Positions 36,600 through 50,240 of a DNA stretch of 64,000 nt are shown here, one piece after another. The notes beneath the pieces were generated by a model. The model searched no databases and was not told the DNA's origin. It was given only the letters and a program-made list of their open reading frames with translations. Position numbers and translations under genes: made by a program. How positions within the stretch are numbered: the stretch's first letter is position 1; every line of letters starts with the position of its first letter. Source of the stretch: Taeniopygia guttata (lineage: Eukaryota > Chordata > Aves > Passeriformes > Estrildidae); NCBI RefSeq assembly GCF_048771995.1, contig NC_133030.1:61577501-61641500 (forward strand), in the 5' to 3' direction.

Positions 36600-38030
36600 C
36601 CATTATTCCCTGCATCCCTCAGACTTTCCCTTGCTGGACTTGTGGCTTGTCCTCCTGCCATGTACCTCTGCCCACTCAGTACCACCTGCCTGGATGGCTG
36701 GAGGCTGCCGTGAGCTCCTTCCTACCCTCAAAAATACAATTTCCACAGCCTTTCTTCATGCTCTGGCCCCCAGCTGTGCCAGTGGCCCCTGCTGAACTCC
36801 CTGGTTTCAGCATCTCTCTTGTCTTTCAGTGACAAAATTGGGCATAATTGCCTGCCTCAGCCTTTGTTTTGGGGTAAAAGAGCAACAGACAATACTTAAA
36901 TTGTCCGATTCAGTACTTTTCAGGGACAATAGCACAGATCTTGAGTTGTGACAGGCATCAGAGCCAAGGGAACTTTATCACACCCGGAGGGCTGTTCATG
37001 CCATGAACAGTAAATTCAAAGGAACAATAACAATATCTTTGTTGTACCTCCCTTTTACATCAGCCAGTCAGGAGGAACAGCACACAGTGGAGGCATCATT
37101 TTGCTATCCAACTCGGAAAAAAAAAGGGGTTTTTTTTTATCAAGTTTAAAATTCTGGAATGCAACGTCAGCTTTCATTAAGAAAATGCCAGTCTCTTGTT
37201 GATGGGCTGGAACAGTGAGATATAAGATATTAATCTTTAGTTCCAGTGTTGATTCTTACAGGCCGATGTCACTCGCTTTTCAATTCATGCCTCAGTGTGC
37301 TCTATGAACATCAAGCACTCTGAAGAATTAGCTGAGCCACCCTGAAGCTAGATTTTAAAGCATACCAGATGGTATGTTCAGTGCATGTGGTAAGCTTTTA
37401 TATGCTTTTCCCCTATGGCCAATCACTGACTGATCATTTATTTCAAAACTCTCATAAAATAAATCACTTTGAAAACGACGCTGTCTCTAGTTAATAAGTG
37501 CTCTTCCTCAAAGCAGAGGCTTGTTGCCATGAAGATAAAATCATAAAACTGGTTCAAAGTGCATGGGGATGGCAAATTCACCCTATTGAGGAGAGGAGAT
37601 AAACTGGATTGAACTGGAAACGTAGCTGTCTGCTTGTTGTGAAATTATGAGCAGGTGAACAGTCATTAAAGGCACTCCGACAGTCACTTTGGTACTAACA
37701 CATGAGCTCTCTGTGACAGCGAGTGAATTTTTTGGGTACATTTTCTTCCCACAGTGGTGGGTATGTAAAGCCTTGATCATGTGTCAAGTTACTGTATGAG
37801 TTTGTTTTCAGCTTTTGGAGTTAGTGATTATGTCTGGCAGCAGAAAACAGAGCTCTCTTCACTTTTTTTTTTTTATTTTTACTTTTTGTGAATAAGAAGT
37901 AGGAAATTCCTCTGTGGGTGACAGCAATGGAACTCACCCCATCATCTGTCCTCTCAGAAAGGTGCTCACCTTCTCCTCACCCCCAAATTGAGAACCACAG
38001 TTTCCTGGAGGATTCCAAACCTTTGTCACC
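36600..38030. other. Intergenic DNA, no gene seen
   Basis: Unique-looking, moderately AT-rich sequence without clear exons or repeats. Confidence 0.4.
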
Positions 38031-38034
38031 ACTC

Positions 38035-38405
38035 TGTCAAAGAATCATTTAGGTTGGAAAGGATCTCCAAGGTCATTGAGTCCAACCTGTGACTGTCACC
38101 ACCCTGTCACAACTAGACAAGAGCACTGAGTGCCACATCCAGTCATTCTTTGAACCATGCTTTGAACACCTTGAGGGACAATGACTTCATCACCTCCCTG
38201 GGCAGCCCTTTCCAGTTTTTAACCACCCTTTCCATGGAGGAATTCCTTCTGATATCCAAAACTCCTTCTGATTCCTCCTCCTGATCCCTTCTTGCCCTTC
38301 CCCTCTGCCCCACATGCCCAGTCCCAGAGCGTGGCTCCCAGCGTGGTGTTGCAATCCTCGCAGCCTCTCAATGAGTTGTGTGACATTTGCTGTCTGGCTG
38401 ACAGC
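38035..38405 (-). mobile_element. CR1 LINE 3' fragment, older subfamily
   Basis: Antisense CR1: AGAATCATTTAGGTTGG, GATCTCCAAGGTCATTGAG, GCCACATCCAGTCATTC, CCTTCTGATATCC. It differs from the young copies, which points to an older subfamily. Confidence 0.8.
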
Positions 38406-38859
38406 CATGGCTCCAACAGGCAGATGATAATATAGAATTATGGCCCTTCGTTCTCTGAAGGATCATGTTTTCAAGTGCTCAGTGCTGTGGAGAAAAAGCT
38501 GGAAAATTTCTTTATCCAAAACCTTGAAAAGAAGATAAAAGGACTCCTTATTTTATTTCACTCTGATGTTGCAATTGTAAAAAAAGCTCTTTCTTTTTTG
38601 GAGAGGGAGGAGGAGGAGGCGAGGCTGTGGCAGCTTTGCCCTGGCAGTTAGGGCAGAATTGATTTTCCCCGTGGCCCAGATGCTCTGACAGATATAAACA
38701 CACAGGCACATTCACACATTCCTGGGGGAGAGATTTTAGAATAGTCACAGTGGGACAGCCCAGAGGTCCAGCTGGCCTCGTGACTGTGGGCAACACCAGG
38801 TCCACAGGAAAAGGAGAAAGACAAGAATGTGGAGCGATCCTCCCCTTGCCAAGCCTCCA

Positions 38860-39540
38860 GGCCCCTGGTAGAAAGGGACCTGGGGGTGCTGGTCGACAGT
38901 GGTTGGGTATGAGCCAGTAATGTGCCCTGGTGGCCAAGAAGGCCAATGGCTCCTGGCCTGCATTAGGAATTGTGTGACCAGCAGGAGCAGGGAGGTTATT
39001 TTTCCCCTATACTTGGCGCTGGTGAGACCACACCTTGAGTGCTGTGTCCAGTTCTGGGCCCCTCAGTTCAGGAAGGACATTGAGATGTTTGAGCACGTCC
39101 AGAGGAGGGCAACGAGGCTGGTGAGGGGCTTGGAACACAAGGAATGTTTGAGGGAGTTGGGGTTGTTTACCCTGCAGAAGAGGAGGCTCAGAGGTGACCT
39201 CGTTGCTCTCTACAGCTTCCTGAAGGGAGGCTGCAGACAGGTGGAGTCGATCTCTTCCACCGGGCAGCACTGACAGAACAAGAGGACACAGCCTCAGCTA
39301 CATCAGGGAAGGTTTAGGTTGGATATTAGGAAAAAAAATTTCACTGAAAGGATAATAAAATACTGGAATTGTCTTCCTAGGGAGGTGGTGGAATCACCAT
39401 CTCTGGATATGTTTAAAAAAAGACTGGACTTGGCACTTGGTGCTGTGGTCTAGTTGTGGTGTTAGGGCACAGGTTGGACTTGATGATCCTCGAGGTCTCT
39501 TCCAACCTCATTATTCTGTGATTCTGTGATTCTGTGGTGA
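38860..39540 (+). mobile_element. CR1 LINE 3' copy with intact octamer tail
   Basis: Sense CR1 of about 680 bp. It starts at the end of ORF2 (GAAAGGGACCTGGGGGTGCTGGTCGACAG, cut here to key words ERDLGVLVD), runs through GACCACACCTTGAGTGCTG and GGTTGGACTTGATGATCC, and ends in the CR1 terminal octamer ATTCTGTG repeated three times at about 39514-39537. The tail is complete. Confidence 0.93.
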
Positions 39541-39894
39541 TTGGCACTCTGGGGTTACATCTGCAGCAGCAGCTGTGGGAGACCCACCCAAGGCAAGGCT
39601 GTGGGACAGTGTCATTTGTGCCGTGGGATGGCTGCTGGTGATCCCTGCTGTCCTGGGAGCAGCTCCCAGCAGGAAGGATGTGCCTGGATTGCTAAAATAT
39701 CAATCACTCTATTTTTCATCACTTCCCCGTGACACCAATTGTGGCTGTATCGTTGTGCCACGTTTTTGTCTTGCTGTGTTGGGCTCTGTTTGCTCACTGG
39801 GAGAGGCTTCTGTGCTTGGGCATTTTCTCTGCAAACCTCTGAGGGCCTTGGAGGTCTCTGCTTTAGCACAGCCACTGCCACAAGCCCCGGGGAC

Positions 39895-39985
39895 ATGGTT
39901 TAGTGGTGAATATGGCAGTGGTGGGGTAATAGTTGGACTCGATGATCTTAGAGGTCTTTTCCAACCTAAACGATCCCAGGATTTT
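39895..39985 (+). mobile_element. CR1 LINE 3' end fragment
   Basis: TTGGACTCGATGATCTTAGAG then GTCTTTTCCAACCTAAACG, a short sense CR1 3' end. Confidence 0.85.
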
Positions 39986-39999
39986 GTACATGAAATGCT

Positions 40000-41985
40000 C
40001 GATACCAAGTTGTTCTCTCAGGTTCAGATGTGTATTGATGTGTGGCCATACTGGCAAGGTCAATGATCCACTGATGGCTGCCAAAGAACACATTTACAGG
40101 CAAATGGCTTGTAGTAATGCAGGGAATGAGGCATGGAAGGATCGTTTGAGCTGGTGAAAGATCTCTAAGTCATTGATGTGACAAAGGTGCTGCTGAAGGG
40201 CATGTGATGAATTATCGACAAGAGTATTGAGTAAAAAACACTCTGTGCGAAGTGTTACATCCAGAGCTGATCCGGGGGTGGGGCTGAGCTGCCTTCTCTG
40301 CTTTCCTGATGTTCTTCTGGTAATTTCAGTAGTTTTAGAAATCTTTCAGGGTGGGAGATTTTTTTTCCCCAACATTTCTTCGCTAAACTGGGGTTGGCAT
40401 TTACCAAGCACCTGGTGCAGCTAAGAGAGTTTATTCCATTCCAGAACTGAGTTTTGTATCTTGCCTCTACCCTCCCTGCTCGGGGAATGGATTTGATGGC
40501 TGTAATTCCTTTGCCAATTTTGGGCTACCTCATCAAAAGAACCCGAATTTCACCCACTGCAACTTCATACAGTTAAATCTTGTCCCATCAGCTAACAGCC
40601 ATTTAATGCTACAAGAAATTCTGTGGGAATAACACCCATGCTATTCCTCCTCCTTCTCCTCAGCTTTCAGGCCCTGATTAAGCAAATAGCTTAAGTGCCA
40701 GGCTGAAGTGGTGCCTTTTAGTTGCTAATGCCATGCAAAAATACCCTGAGAATAAAGCAGTTTTCACGATCCTGTTAAGAATCCGCTTCCTTCTTTGGGT
40801 CTTATTTTTCCATCAGCCTGCTGGAAGAGTACAGCCAGAAAACAGATTAGCCCGGGATGGACTTCTCAACTAATAAACAAACCACAAATATACTTCTTAG
40901 TCATATTTTAGGTAAAATGGATTTGTCAAGTCAATATTTGCCCAACTATGAAGGAGTCCTATAAATAAATGAGCCTTATATATTTTTAATATCTGCCTAA
41001 AAGAAATCCTTTAAAGTGCAAATAGAGCTGGAATTAACTGAAGTCAAGATCATTTCCAGAGTCATTAAAAAAAAAAAAAAAGAAAACAATAATTTGAACT
41101 TTTAAACCTTGGGTTGTTTCCAGCCACATCTCTCACAATGATAATAAATTCAGAAAATTCCATGAAAATCTCTATTCTTTGGACTCTTGTGGCATTTAGC
41201 ATAATGTTCTCAGTTCCTCTTTCTCTTATGAAAACAGGAAGAAATTATGCAGGGTAGTAGCTGTTTAAATACTAGAAATTCTCCCTGGGGAGAACTACAG
41301 CCATTTCAGTGATAAATTGCAAGTGAGATAACGGAAGGTTGGGAATGAGCCTGATCCAAACTTCATTTCCAAGCTTGCTCACTGATTTCGGGGTGTTTTG
41401 GATGAGGTTTGAGATGAGAACTCAACCCTGCTGAGTTTGAGTGGCAGGTTTGTCTTTGTGCAGGCTTACGCTGGGGATTTCTCATTGAAGCACAGCGAAA
41501 TCATGTCAGCTCAGCACTGGATATTTTTTATTTTTTATTTTTTGCATGGAAATCCTACATCTAGGATTCATCCCTAGCCTTCCCAGCAGCCAGGAGGTAA
41601 AAACAACCAGTGCAATGCTCTTTAAACTTAATAGTTCCTAATCACACACATTGTTTCTGAAGAACACCTAGGTAGGAGCAAGGATTGGAGGATAAGACTC
41701 CAGCGAAACCATTATGCTGAAGTGCAGTAAAAAATGAAAGGACTCTTTCCCTCAGCAAAGCTTTCACCGAGGTTAGGTCTGCTACTGCTAGGAATTTTCT
41801 TTTAGGCAATGTATATACTGCACATGTGCTAAAATGTATTTTCATAGTTAAAAACGAGCTGTAATTAGCAAATTGATTAAGTGCACTTCTGTGGAGGTCC
41901 ACTCTCATTCATTCACTGATTTGCAGTCAGTTGTTTGCAATGACTCTCCCTACTGACAGAAATTCAGACTTTATAACATTTAGCC
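40000..41985. other. Repeat-poor intergenic DNA, no gene seen
   Basis: AT-rich sequence without clear repeats or exons. Confidence 0.4.
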
Positions 41986-41989
41986 CATA

Positions 41990-42105
41990 AATGCAGAATC
42001 ATGGAATTAAGAATATCCTGAGCTCGGAGAGATACAAAAGGATCATTGAATCCAAGTCCTGGCCCTGTGCAGGACAGCCCCAAAAATCCCAATACATGCC
42101 TGAGA
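41990..42105 (-). mobile_element. CR1 LINE 3' end, old fragment
   Basis: AGAATCATGGAATTAAGAAT, AAAGGATCATTGAATCCAAG and CCTGTGCAGGACAGCCCC fit the antisense of an older CR1 3' end. Confidence 0.65.
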
Positions 42106-44744
42106 CCATTGTCCAATACAAGAATTCAATGTTTCATTCGAAGAAACTTTATACAATAATGCTTATTTTTATTTTGAGATGAGCAAAGCACACATTGCTG
42201 AATTGGGGTGGCCACTGCCTGAGCTCCTCTTCCTTGAGCCTTCTCTTGTGGCCACTGTGGCATACAGAGAACTCGTCCATATGGACTTTTGGCCCAGCCT
42301 GGCGTGGCCATGGACATGTTCTGCTTTTAGAGAAAACCAAGTAAGTCTTCTCTTAGAGTACCAGAAGGAATTTTGGATGCTCATGACAGCACTCCAGCCA
42401 GCAGGCAATGGAGGGAAGTGTACATGGGTTTTTTGCTTTACTCCCTCCCACTGAGCATTTCAGGTTAAGGTGAATAAGACCCACTTGTGATTTCAGCTGT
42501 TACAGTATTAAATTTCATTTGCTAATGCCATATGTTATTTGTGTACTAACAAATGTGCCGTTTTTAGATCGTTAAGTGCCGAATGAATTTATCTGGAATA
42601 ATTTCCACCCTAATGTGGCCAAACATTTGGCAAGCAAAGTTCCAAAGTGAGCTTTTGGGAGTTGTATTTGATGACAGTGTGTGGGTATCGAAATAATTAG
42701 AAGTGCAGGCTGGGGGGAGGAGGACAGAAGATTACAGAGCAGGGACACAACTCATAGCTTGGGAAGCCCTTGGAAAGAGGTGACTCCGGTTCCTCAGTTT
42801 CCCTGCCTCCTCTTTCTGCCTCTTTCCTCCTCTTCCTTCCCCCTTGATAATCCTGCCTGTCTGGAATCAATAAAAGGAACGCATCAGATAAGGCAAGGGA
42901 TTATTTCCTTGTGCTTTTGCTATTATATGAAGCACAATATCAAAGTATTCTGTGCATCCTCTCAGCTCCTTGTGAAAGAAAGGATCCTTTTATTCCCTAG
43001 CTGGCCTTTTGTCTAGCCAAGTATCTGCCACCCACTCAGGTAATTTGTACCAACAGATCATACCTGTGGTAGCAGAAGATCCTGTCAGGAGGGAATAGCC
43101 AGCAGAAACCAGGCATTGCTCATGTGTGAGGAAGGCTGGCTGGAAAGGAGAGGAGAGCTGATTTTTGGAGGAGGGGAAGGCTTAGGAAGAGGCTTTTTCT
43201 CAAACAGAGAACTTTTTTTTAATCTTACCTTAATAAATGTGTGTGTTCCAGTGAGATGATGAAGTGCCTCATCTGCTGAGTGCTCAAGCTCACATCCTCC
43301 CACTCAGTGTCCCCCTTGGCTGTATCTTCCCCAATAAAATATTCTCTTATTTCTCCTCCATGTGTGCCCTCTCCTTGGGCACAGGACCCAGATTCCTGGT
43401 GTACAAGGACAGCAGATCCAGCAGCATCACACTGGGACATCATTTATCTTGGAGAGTATAAAAATGACAGGAGTGTAGAAATGACAGGATGTCCCCGTGC
43501 CCAGCCCTGCTGATAAAGAAATGAAGTTTGGGGGTGTGGGTGGATTAATTTCTAATATGCTAAAACCATCCAAAAAATAGCCACAAACCTGAAATTACCT
43601 CAATCTGCAACAGTGCAAATGTCAGATTTAATAGAGCCACTCCATTTTCACTGCCCCAGTGTTCATAAAGTCCTTTCCTCCTTCCCCTGACTCAGAGGAT
43701 GAGAAGTTTTGGATGGCTCCTAATAACACAGCCAGTGCTCAGATTGATTATTCTTGACTAAATTTGCTTAATTTTTTTTTTCTTTTTCGGGCTTTGGATA
43801 TCAATTAAAAGAACACTACTCTTTTGTCTTGTGTGTTGCTCCCCTCAAAATAATGAACTGTTTAATACACCAGAGGCAATTTCAAATTATCTAGTTTAAT
43901 GAGGAAGGTTGTGACGGAAGATTTATTACCCGTTCTGATCTGCTAATGTATTTTCTCAACCATCCCAGCAGAACCAATCACTGTATTTTCATTATACACT
44001 CTATTTTCAGGGGTTCATTAGTTGTAGACTAAAAATAACAGTGAAGGTCTCAGTCTGAAAGCTAATTCAATTTTTTTTTTAATTGGAAACAAAATTTGAT
44101 CAGACAACTTTATAATCATAACAGCATCAAGCATCAAGACCCTTACTAGGTGTTTTGTCCAATTTGAAACTTCATTTGGCTACACATAAAGATCTGACCT
44201 AGAAATACAATCATGTAACTGCTTGGAAGGACAAACCCAGCCTTTTCCTGAACAAAAAAATCGCATGTTAGCACAAGCCACAGACTGTGGTCCAGTCCAA
44301 TTGACCCATATTAAAAATAAAAGGTCTGGCAGTGAACTTGCTCATCTGAAGCAAACCCAAGAGATGCTTTGAGCTACTGGCTCAACATCAGACTTAAGAA
44401 ATAACTAAGACTTTTTTTTCCCCCCAAGGAATTAAAAATAAAATTAAGGAAAATAAGATGGAAGAACTTCTAGATAGCCAAACAATCTCCTACCTTCAAT
44501 GTGGATTCAAACCTTTGGGTTGGCATTTCCCAGCAATGTTGGATTATAGGACGTAACACGGGCCCAGTGTTTTTCCTGCTGCATCATTTTGATGTGCAAG
44601 AGCCACAGGAATAACAAGAGGACAGGGAAGAGGGATCTATATTCCCAAGGCCCAGCTGCAGCAGAGGGACTCTCCTCTACACAAGCCAGACATCCTTCCT
44701 GGGAAATGATGGTAATTATTTGTAGGAATGTTCCTCACAGGACC
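42106..44744. other. Intergenic DNA, no gene seen
   Basis: Unique-looking, AT-rich sequence. No exon or repeat is recognised beyond homopolymer runs. Confidence 0.4.
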
Positions 44745-45195
44745 ATGGAATGGTTGGGGCTGGAAGGGTCCTTAAAGACCATAATATTCCACCCCTGCCA
44801 TGGGCAGGGACATCTTCCACTGTCCCAGGCTGCTCCAAACCCCATCCAACCTGGCCTTGGACACTGCCAGGGATGGGGCAGCCACACATTCTTTGCATAC
44901 CCTGCACCAGGGCCTCACACCCCTCACAGGGAAGAATTTAATCCTAATATCTCATCCAAACCTACTCTCTGTCAGTTTGAATCCATTCCCCCTTGCCCTG
45001 TCACTCCATGCTCTTGTAAAAAGTTCCTCACCATGTTTCTTGTAGGCTCCCGTCAGGTCCTGGAAGGCCACAATTAGGTCACCCTGAAACCTTCTCTTTC
45101 CCAAGCTGAACAATTCCATTTTTCTCAGCCTTTCCTCACAGGAGAGCTGCTCCAGCTCTCTGATCATGCTGTGGCAACCACGGGAGCTGTGCTTA
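44745..45195 (-). mobile_element. CR1 LINE 3' fragment
   Basis: Antisense CR1: TGGAATGGTTGGGGCTGGAAG, GGGACATCTTCCACTGTCCC, CCTCACAGGAGAGCTGCTCC, to CTCTGATCATGCTGTGGC. About 450 bp. Confidence 0.88.
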
Positions 45196-47540
45196 CTGCA
45201 GGCATCCTTCAGACTGATCCCAAACCCACACTGTTCTGGGGATTCTCCACAGCAATAAAATACCTGGGATGCCCACACAAGGCCATCCGTGGGGCACTTG
45301 GCAGTCATTCCTAAAGGATCCCCACAGGAAGATGTTTGCACTGACCTGCCTGTGGGGGGGCTGGGCTGAGGATGTGTTTTGTCCAGATAACGCATCACCC
45401 AGACACCCAGGGGATTTTTAAAAGGGATACAGGGAAGTTATTGCACCTCCCGCCAGCCCCACGCTATAGATTTCAGATGCATAAATTATATATTTACGTT
45501 CAAAACTCTATTATTCATAGAGTTGAGTAAACAAGTATTGATTTTTACACTGTAGTGATGCAGCGGCTCCTCTTTCACCCTGGGTACCTCTGACCTCATC
45601 GGTGCTTCCTCCTTCAGCGAGGATGATCAAGTTTAAAACCAGCTGGCTGCTGCTGGGAATGGAAATCAATGTGCATTTCCTTCTGAATGGACACCTCTCC
45701 ACCCACGCCCCATCACGAGTGGCTCACAGGGATGCAGGGCCAGACAGAGCTGGGGGAAAGCGAGGGAAGGGAGGATGAGGATGTGTGAAACCATCTCAGC
45801 TCACACACAGCAGCTCCCCTCTCCCACCTCCTGGGCAGAGGAAAAAAGGAGCTTGAATGCACTTTAAAAGTGATTCTACTGCAGAGATCACGTTAAACCC
45901 TTTGTGAAAGGTCTTGTGTCAAGATTTCTCTCTATTAAATATTTCTATTAAATATTTCTCTCTATTAAATATATGATGCCGCCATGCACATCCAGGGGTG
46001 GCAGAAAAAAGTTGTCCTCTAACTGCATTTTCCAGTGCTCTGTTGTTTCAGAGGTTAACCAAAATCACTTACTTCATGGGTAACTTTGCTATATTGAATC
46101 AATGAACAAGTTCCTTATTGGATTTTTATTGCAGATAAAATTGACAGGGAAAATTCACTGGGATATACTTAAAAATGGGAAGGAAATGTACGTTTACAAT
46201 AAAAAAGGTCTCTGAAGGTCTCTTGTTTCATAGGAAGGAAGCTGTCTTTATAGTGCATGAACTATAAAAAATGATTAAAACTGAAGAGAGACAGGAAGCT
46301 GATAATTTGATTTATCATCTTAATGGCTATGATTCATGAATAAATAATATAATGTTTTATGTCTCTCTTGTAAAAGAAGTAGAGAAGAGCAATTTGTCTA
46401 ATAAATGACTTCAAAAATTACAGCTGAGTCTTGTTTGCCACGTTTGTTCTATTTAAAAAGAATGAGCGAGTATCTTATTTCTTATTACTTACTAGGACAT
46501 TTGTTGTATTATTTATAAGAGTCAAAAACCTTAACTAAAAGCCACTCATCTCTGACCACAGTCTCCCATTAGCTTTAAATTCAGGAAAGAGAAAAGGATT
46601 GATCACTAGATCAATAAATCTAACCTTGGATCTGACTAAAAGCTTCCTTTAACCTCCTTCCTTCAGCATCCTTTTTCAAAATTAAAGCATCCCCGTCTTT
46701 AATAATTTAAGAGCATGTCAATTATATAGTAAGGCCCTGTATGACTGCATCATACAAGGATTTCTTCTTTATACTGGAAGCCTACCAGCATCTTTAAAAG
46801 GAAAGCATTTAAATCATGATAATTTGTTGTTGTGGTTTTTTTTTTTTTTTATTGGATGTGTTGCTATAGATATACATATCCTGCTCCAAATACACCCTGG
46901 ATTTCATCAAGGCAAATGCTAGAATAGGAAAATCGAGAAGAAATGTGTATTTCCAATTATCAGACACATAAACTACCTCAAACTCATCAGTGATTCTGCT
47001 GGAGCTGAAGTTGCTCTCTATCGAAGGCCCCGGGCCAATGAGTGACATTGTTACAGACCTACAAAAAGTCATTCCAGGCAAAAGCAAACTCCAGAGGACA
47101 CAATTAATGGAAAGAGTGTTTAATTTTTTTCTAAACCATCCCATAAAAATAACTTGTTTGCCCTGCGTGCATCAAGACCATTTCCCACCCTCTTATATTA
47201 AAATAATTTAGGAAAATCAGATCTTTTTTAACCAGAACCTGTTCACACCAATTCAATACCCTCTGTTTCCACTGTGCTGCTGTGGGACAACCTTCAAAAC
47301 AATTCAAAGCACATCTTGCAGACACAATTCCTGATGCAAAGGTGGTTGGGTGCCCAAAAACAGGGGAGCTGTGACCAGATTCACTTCTGGATTTATGACA
47401 CTGCTCATCCACTGGCATAATCTTGAACACATGGATTTGGGCACCTCTCTGCACCTTCCCTTGTTCCACTTTAAATCTTCATCCTGAAGAATGGGGGATT
47501 TCTGTCTTGGCAGGATTTGGGCTGAGAAGAGAGGATGTGG
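45196..47540. other. Intergenic DNA, no gene seen
   Basis: Repeat-poor, AT-rich stretch. A local TCTATTAAATATTTC duplication lies at 45931-45975. Confidence 0.4.
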
Positions 47541-47544
47541 ACTT

Positions 47545-47695
47545 CTCATCCCGGGAAGTGTTCAAGGCCAGGTTGGATGGAACTTGGAGCAACCTGGTTT
47601 AGTGGAAGATGTCTCTGCCCATGGCAGGGGGTGGAACTGCATGATTAGAAGGTCCCTTCCAACCCAAACCATTCTGGGATATTGTGATTCTAGAA
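47545..47695 (+). mobile_element. CR1 LINE 3' fragment
   Basis: Sense CR1 tail: TGTTCAAGGCCAGGTTGGATG, AGGTCCCTTCCAACCCAAACC, ending ATTCTGGGATATTGTGATTC. Confidence 0.88.
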
Positions 47696-49329
47696 AATAG
47701 AGGTTTTTACCATGTTTTTGAGGCTAATTTATAAGAGGGTTTCAAAATTGAACTCAAGATTTGCTTGTCTTTGGGCCAAGGTGTTCTAAGGAGGTACTGG
47801 CATGAGCAGCACTGATAGGCTGATAATGACAGCAGTGGGAGGAATACTTGAGGGTGACAATTCTTAGCATATTGTAAAACCAGTCCTACCAGGTTTATTT
47901 AAAACAGAGAGGAAAAGAAGAGGAAAAAAAAGTAAATGGATTTAAACAAAATAGACCTTTTGAGTTCTTCTGTTTCGTAAAACGTGTACAGTTCATGGCA
48001 TGGCTCTTGCACAGACTGCATGTGTGACATGACTCAGTGTCTTTAGGGACAAATGTCACACAGGTGGACAAAAGTCAGGAAAAAATAGTGGCAACTTTCA
48101 CAAAATCCCATTTATCAATACTTTCCACATATGATTTCTCTAAACAAACATAATTAACTGCCCCACAGTCCAAAGGCACTATTTTTGTGTGCCACACCTT
48201 CTTCCTCCAATTGCTGTATTATATAGGCCTCCTAAATTTGGAGTGCTCAAGATGTTTTTGGGGTAAGTGATGCATCAACTCATGTCAAAACAATGTAGGC
48301 TGAATCCAGAATGCCACTGAAACACAATGTGTTGGAGAATGATACCCCAAAAAAGGTTCTCTCCTGGCCTTTCATTTCAAAGGGACAAAATCTTTGCTGA
48401 TTTTGAAAATGTCAATAGCCTTCACTAACTTCTGAAGCACAACTTTTGGTCAAAATTTAATTTTTGTGGTCCTGTCATAAAAATAATGCTAATCCCTATC
48501 TAAAGTTATGAGCTTTTTGCCCTAATTAGGAGTTTCTGAAAGAGAATTTTAATCAAGCAGACTGCAATTCTCTGACATCACTCCAGACCTTGAACCAGAA
48601 GTTCTTCCTTCCTACTGCAGCCACCCAAATCCCAGTCCACCATCCCACTGTGATGGGCACAGTGGACAAGAGCAGAGCAATGATGATCCCTACACTGCAC
48701 CTGGAAAATGGCAGTGACAGGCTAAAATAGACTTAGCAATATAAAGCTGCCTTTGATAAAATACAGTTTATGCAAAAGGCAATGAATGGACGCAGCACAA
48801 GATAAAAATTACAGAAAAAAACAGGGTGATTTTTCTGCCATCAGTCCCACAGTTCCATTTGGATATGGAGGAAGGAAGATCTCAGCTGGGATAAGCCACT
48901 ATAAGTGTATCAATAAAGCCACGCTGATTTATAGCAGCTGAGAATTCGTCCTGGAGCGCGTTCATCCATGAGCGATGCCATGGATTGATGTGTTAGCATT
49001 TTCTCCCTGGAGACTTTGGTTCCAAACCTATTTAAAACCCAGTGAAAACAAACGGGCTGGTCTCTAGGCAGATGTCCCTGGAAATCTGTTTACATCATCA
49101 CAGTGGCAGCAGCTCAGTGGAAAGGGTTTTATCTGCTCAGGTTGGGGGCGAGGGCAGGGCTACAGGTCCTGGTGGAGATGCATGGCAAAGCTTCCTTGGT
49201 AATTCCTGATGGATTTGATGTCCACAAAATCTATAGGATTCTTTACCAGGTGAAATGAAAAGATCCAAACAGAAGTATTGCTTAGTCTGAGTCTACAATC
49301 TTGGAGCCAGACTCCACAGCACTGTGCTC
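47696..49329. other. Intergenic DNA, no gene seen
   Basis: No exon or clear repeat recognised. Confidence 0.4.
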
Positions 49330-50240
49330 TGCTGCTCCTTGTCTGCACACAGATTCCCAAGGAATCAGTGATGGGTCCAGTCTTGTTCAGCTTATTCACC
49401 CCCTGGATGAAGGGACAGAGTGTTCCCTCAGCAGGTCTGATGGTGATAGAGAACTGGGAGGAGTGGCTGACACAGCAACAGGCTGTGCTGACACTCAGCC
49501 AGACCTGGAACAGGCTGGAGAGATGGGCAGGGAGGAACCCAAGGAAGTTCAAGCAGGGTGCCCCTATCCTGGGGAAGAATGACCCCATGCAGCAGCCCAG
49601 GCTGGGGGCTGAGCTGCTGGAAAGCAGCACTGTGGAGAAGGACCTGTCCTTGTGGCCAAGAAGGCCAATGGAATCCTGGGCTGCATGAGGGACAGTGTGG
49701 CCAGAACACTGAGGGAGCTGATCCTGCCCCTCTCCTCAGCCCTGGTGAGGGCTCAGCTGGGACTGCTGTGTCCAGTTCTGGGCTGCTAATACAAGAAATG
49801 CAAGGAATTGCTGGAGTGGGCCAGTGGAAGGGCTGTGAAGGTGCTGAGGGGACTGGAGCATCTCTCCTGTCAGGAAAGGCTGAGGGAGCTGGGCATCAGC
49901 TCTGCAGAAGTGACAGCTGAGAGGGGAACCAACCAATCCATATAAATACCTTAAGGGCAGGTGTCAGGAGGATGGGAACAGACTCTTTACAATGGTGCCC
50001 TGAGACAGGACAAGGAGCAACAGGCACACACTGAAACACAGGTAGTTCCATCTGAATATGAGGAAAAACCTCTTTACTGTGCAGGTGATGGAGGCCTAGA
50101 ACAGGCTGTGCAGAGATATTGTAGAGTCTCCTACCCTGAAGATGTCCAAATCCCACCTGGATGTGATCCTATGCTTGAGCAAGGGGCTTGGATGAGATCC
50201 TCTCCAGAGCTCTCTTCCAACCCCAACCATTGAGTGATAA
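49330..50240 (+). mobile_element. CR1 LINE with ORF2 C-terminal remnant
   Basis: The longest CR1 copy here. At 49359-49690 it encodes a decayed end of the ORF2 reverse transcriptase: VMGPVLFSLF near the start, LERWAGRNPRKF and LLESSTVEKDL later. It then runs through the 3' region to ATCCTCTCCAGAGCTCTCTTCC and CCATTGAGTG. The reading frame is interrupted, so it is not active. Confidence 0.9.
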
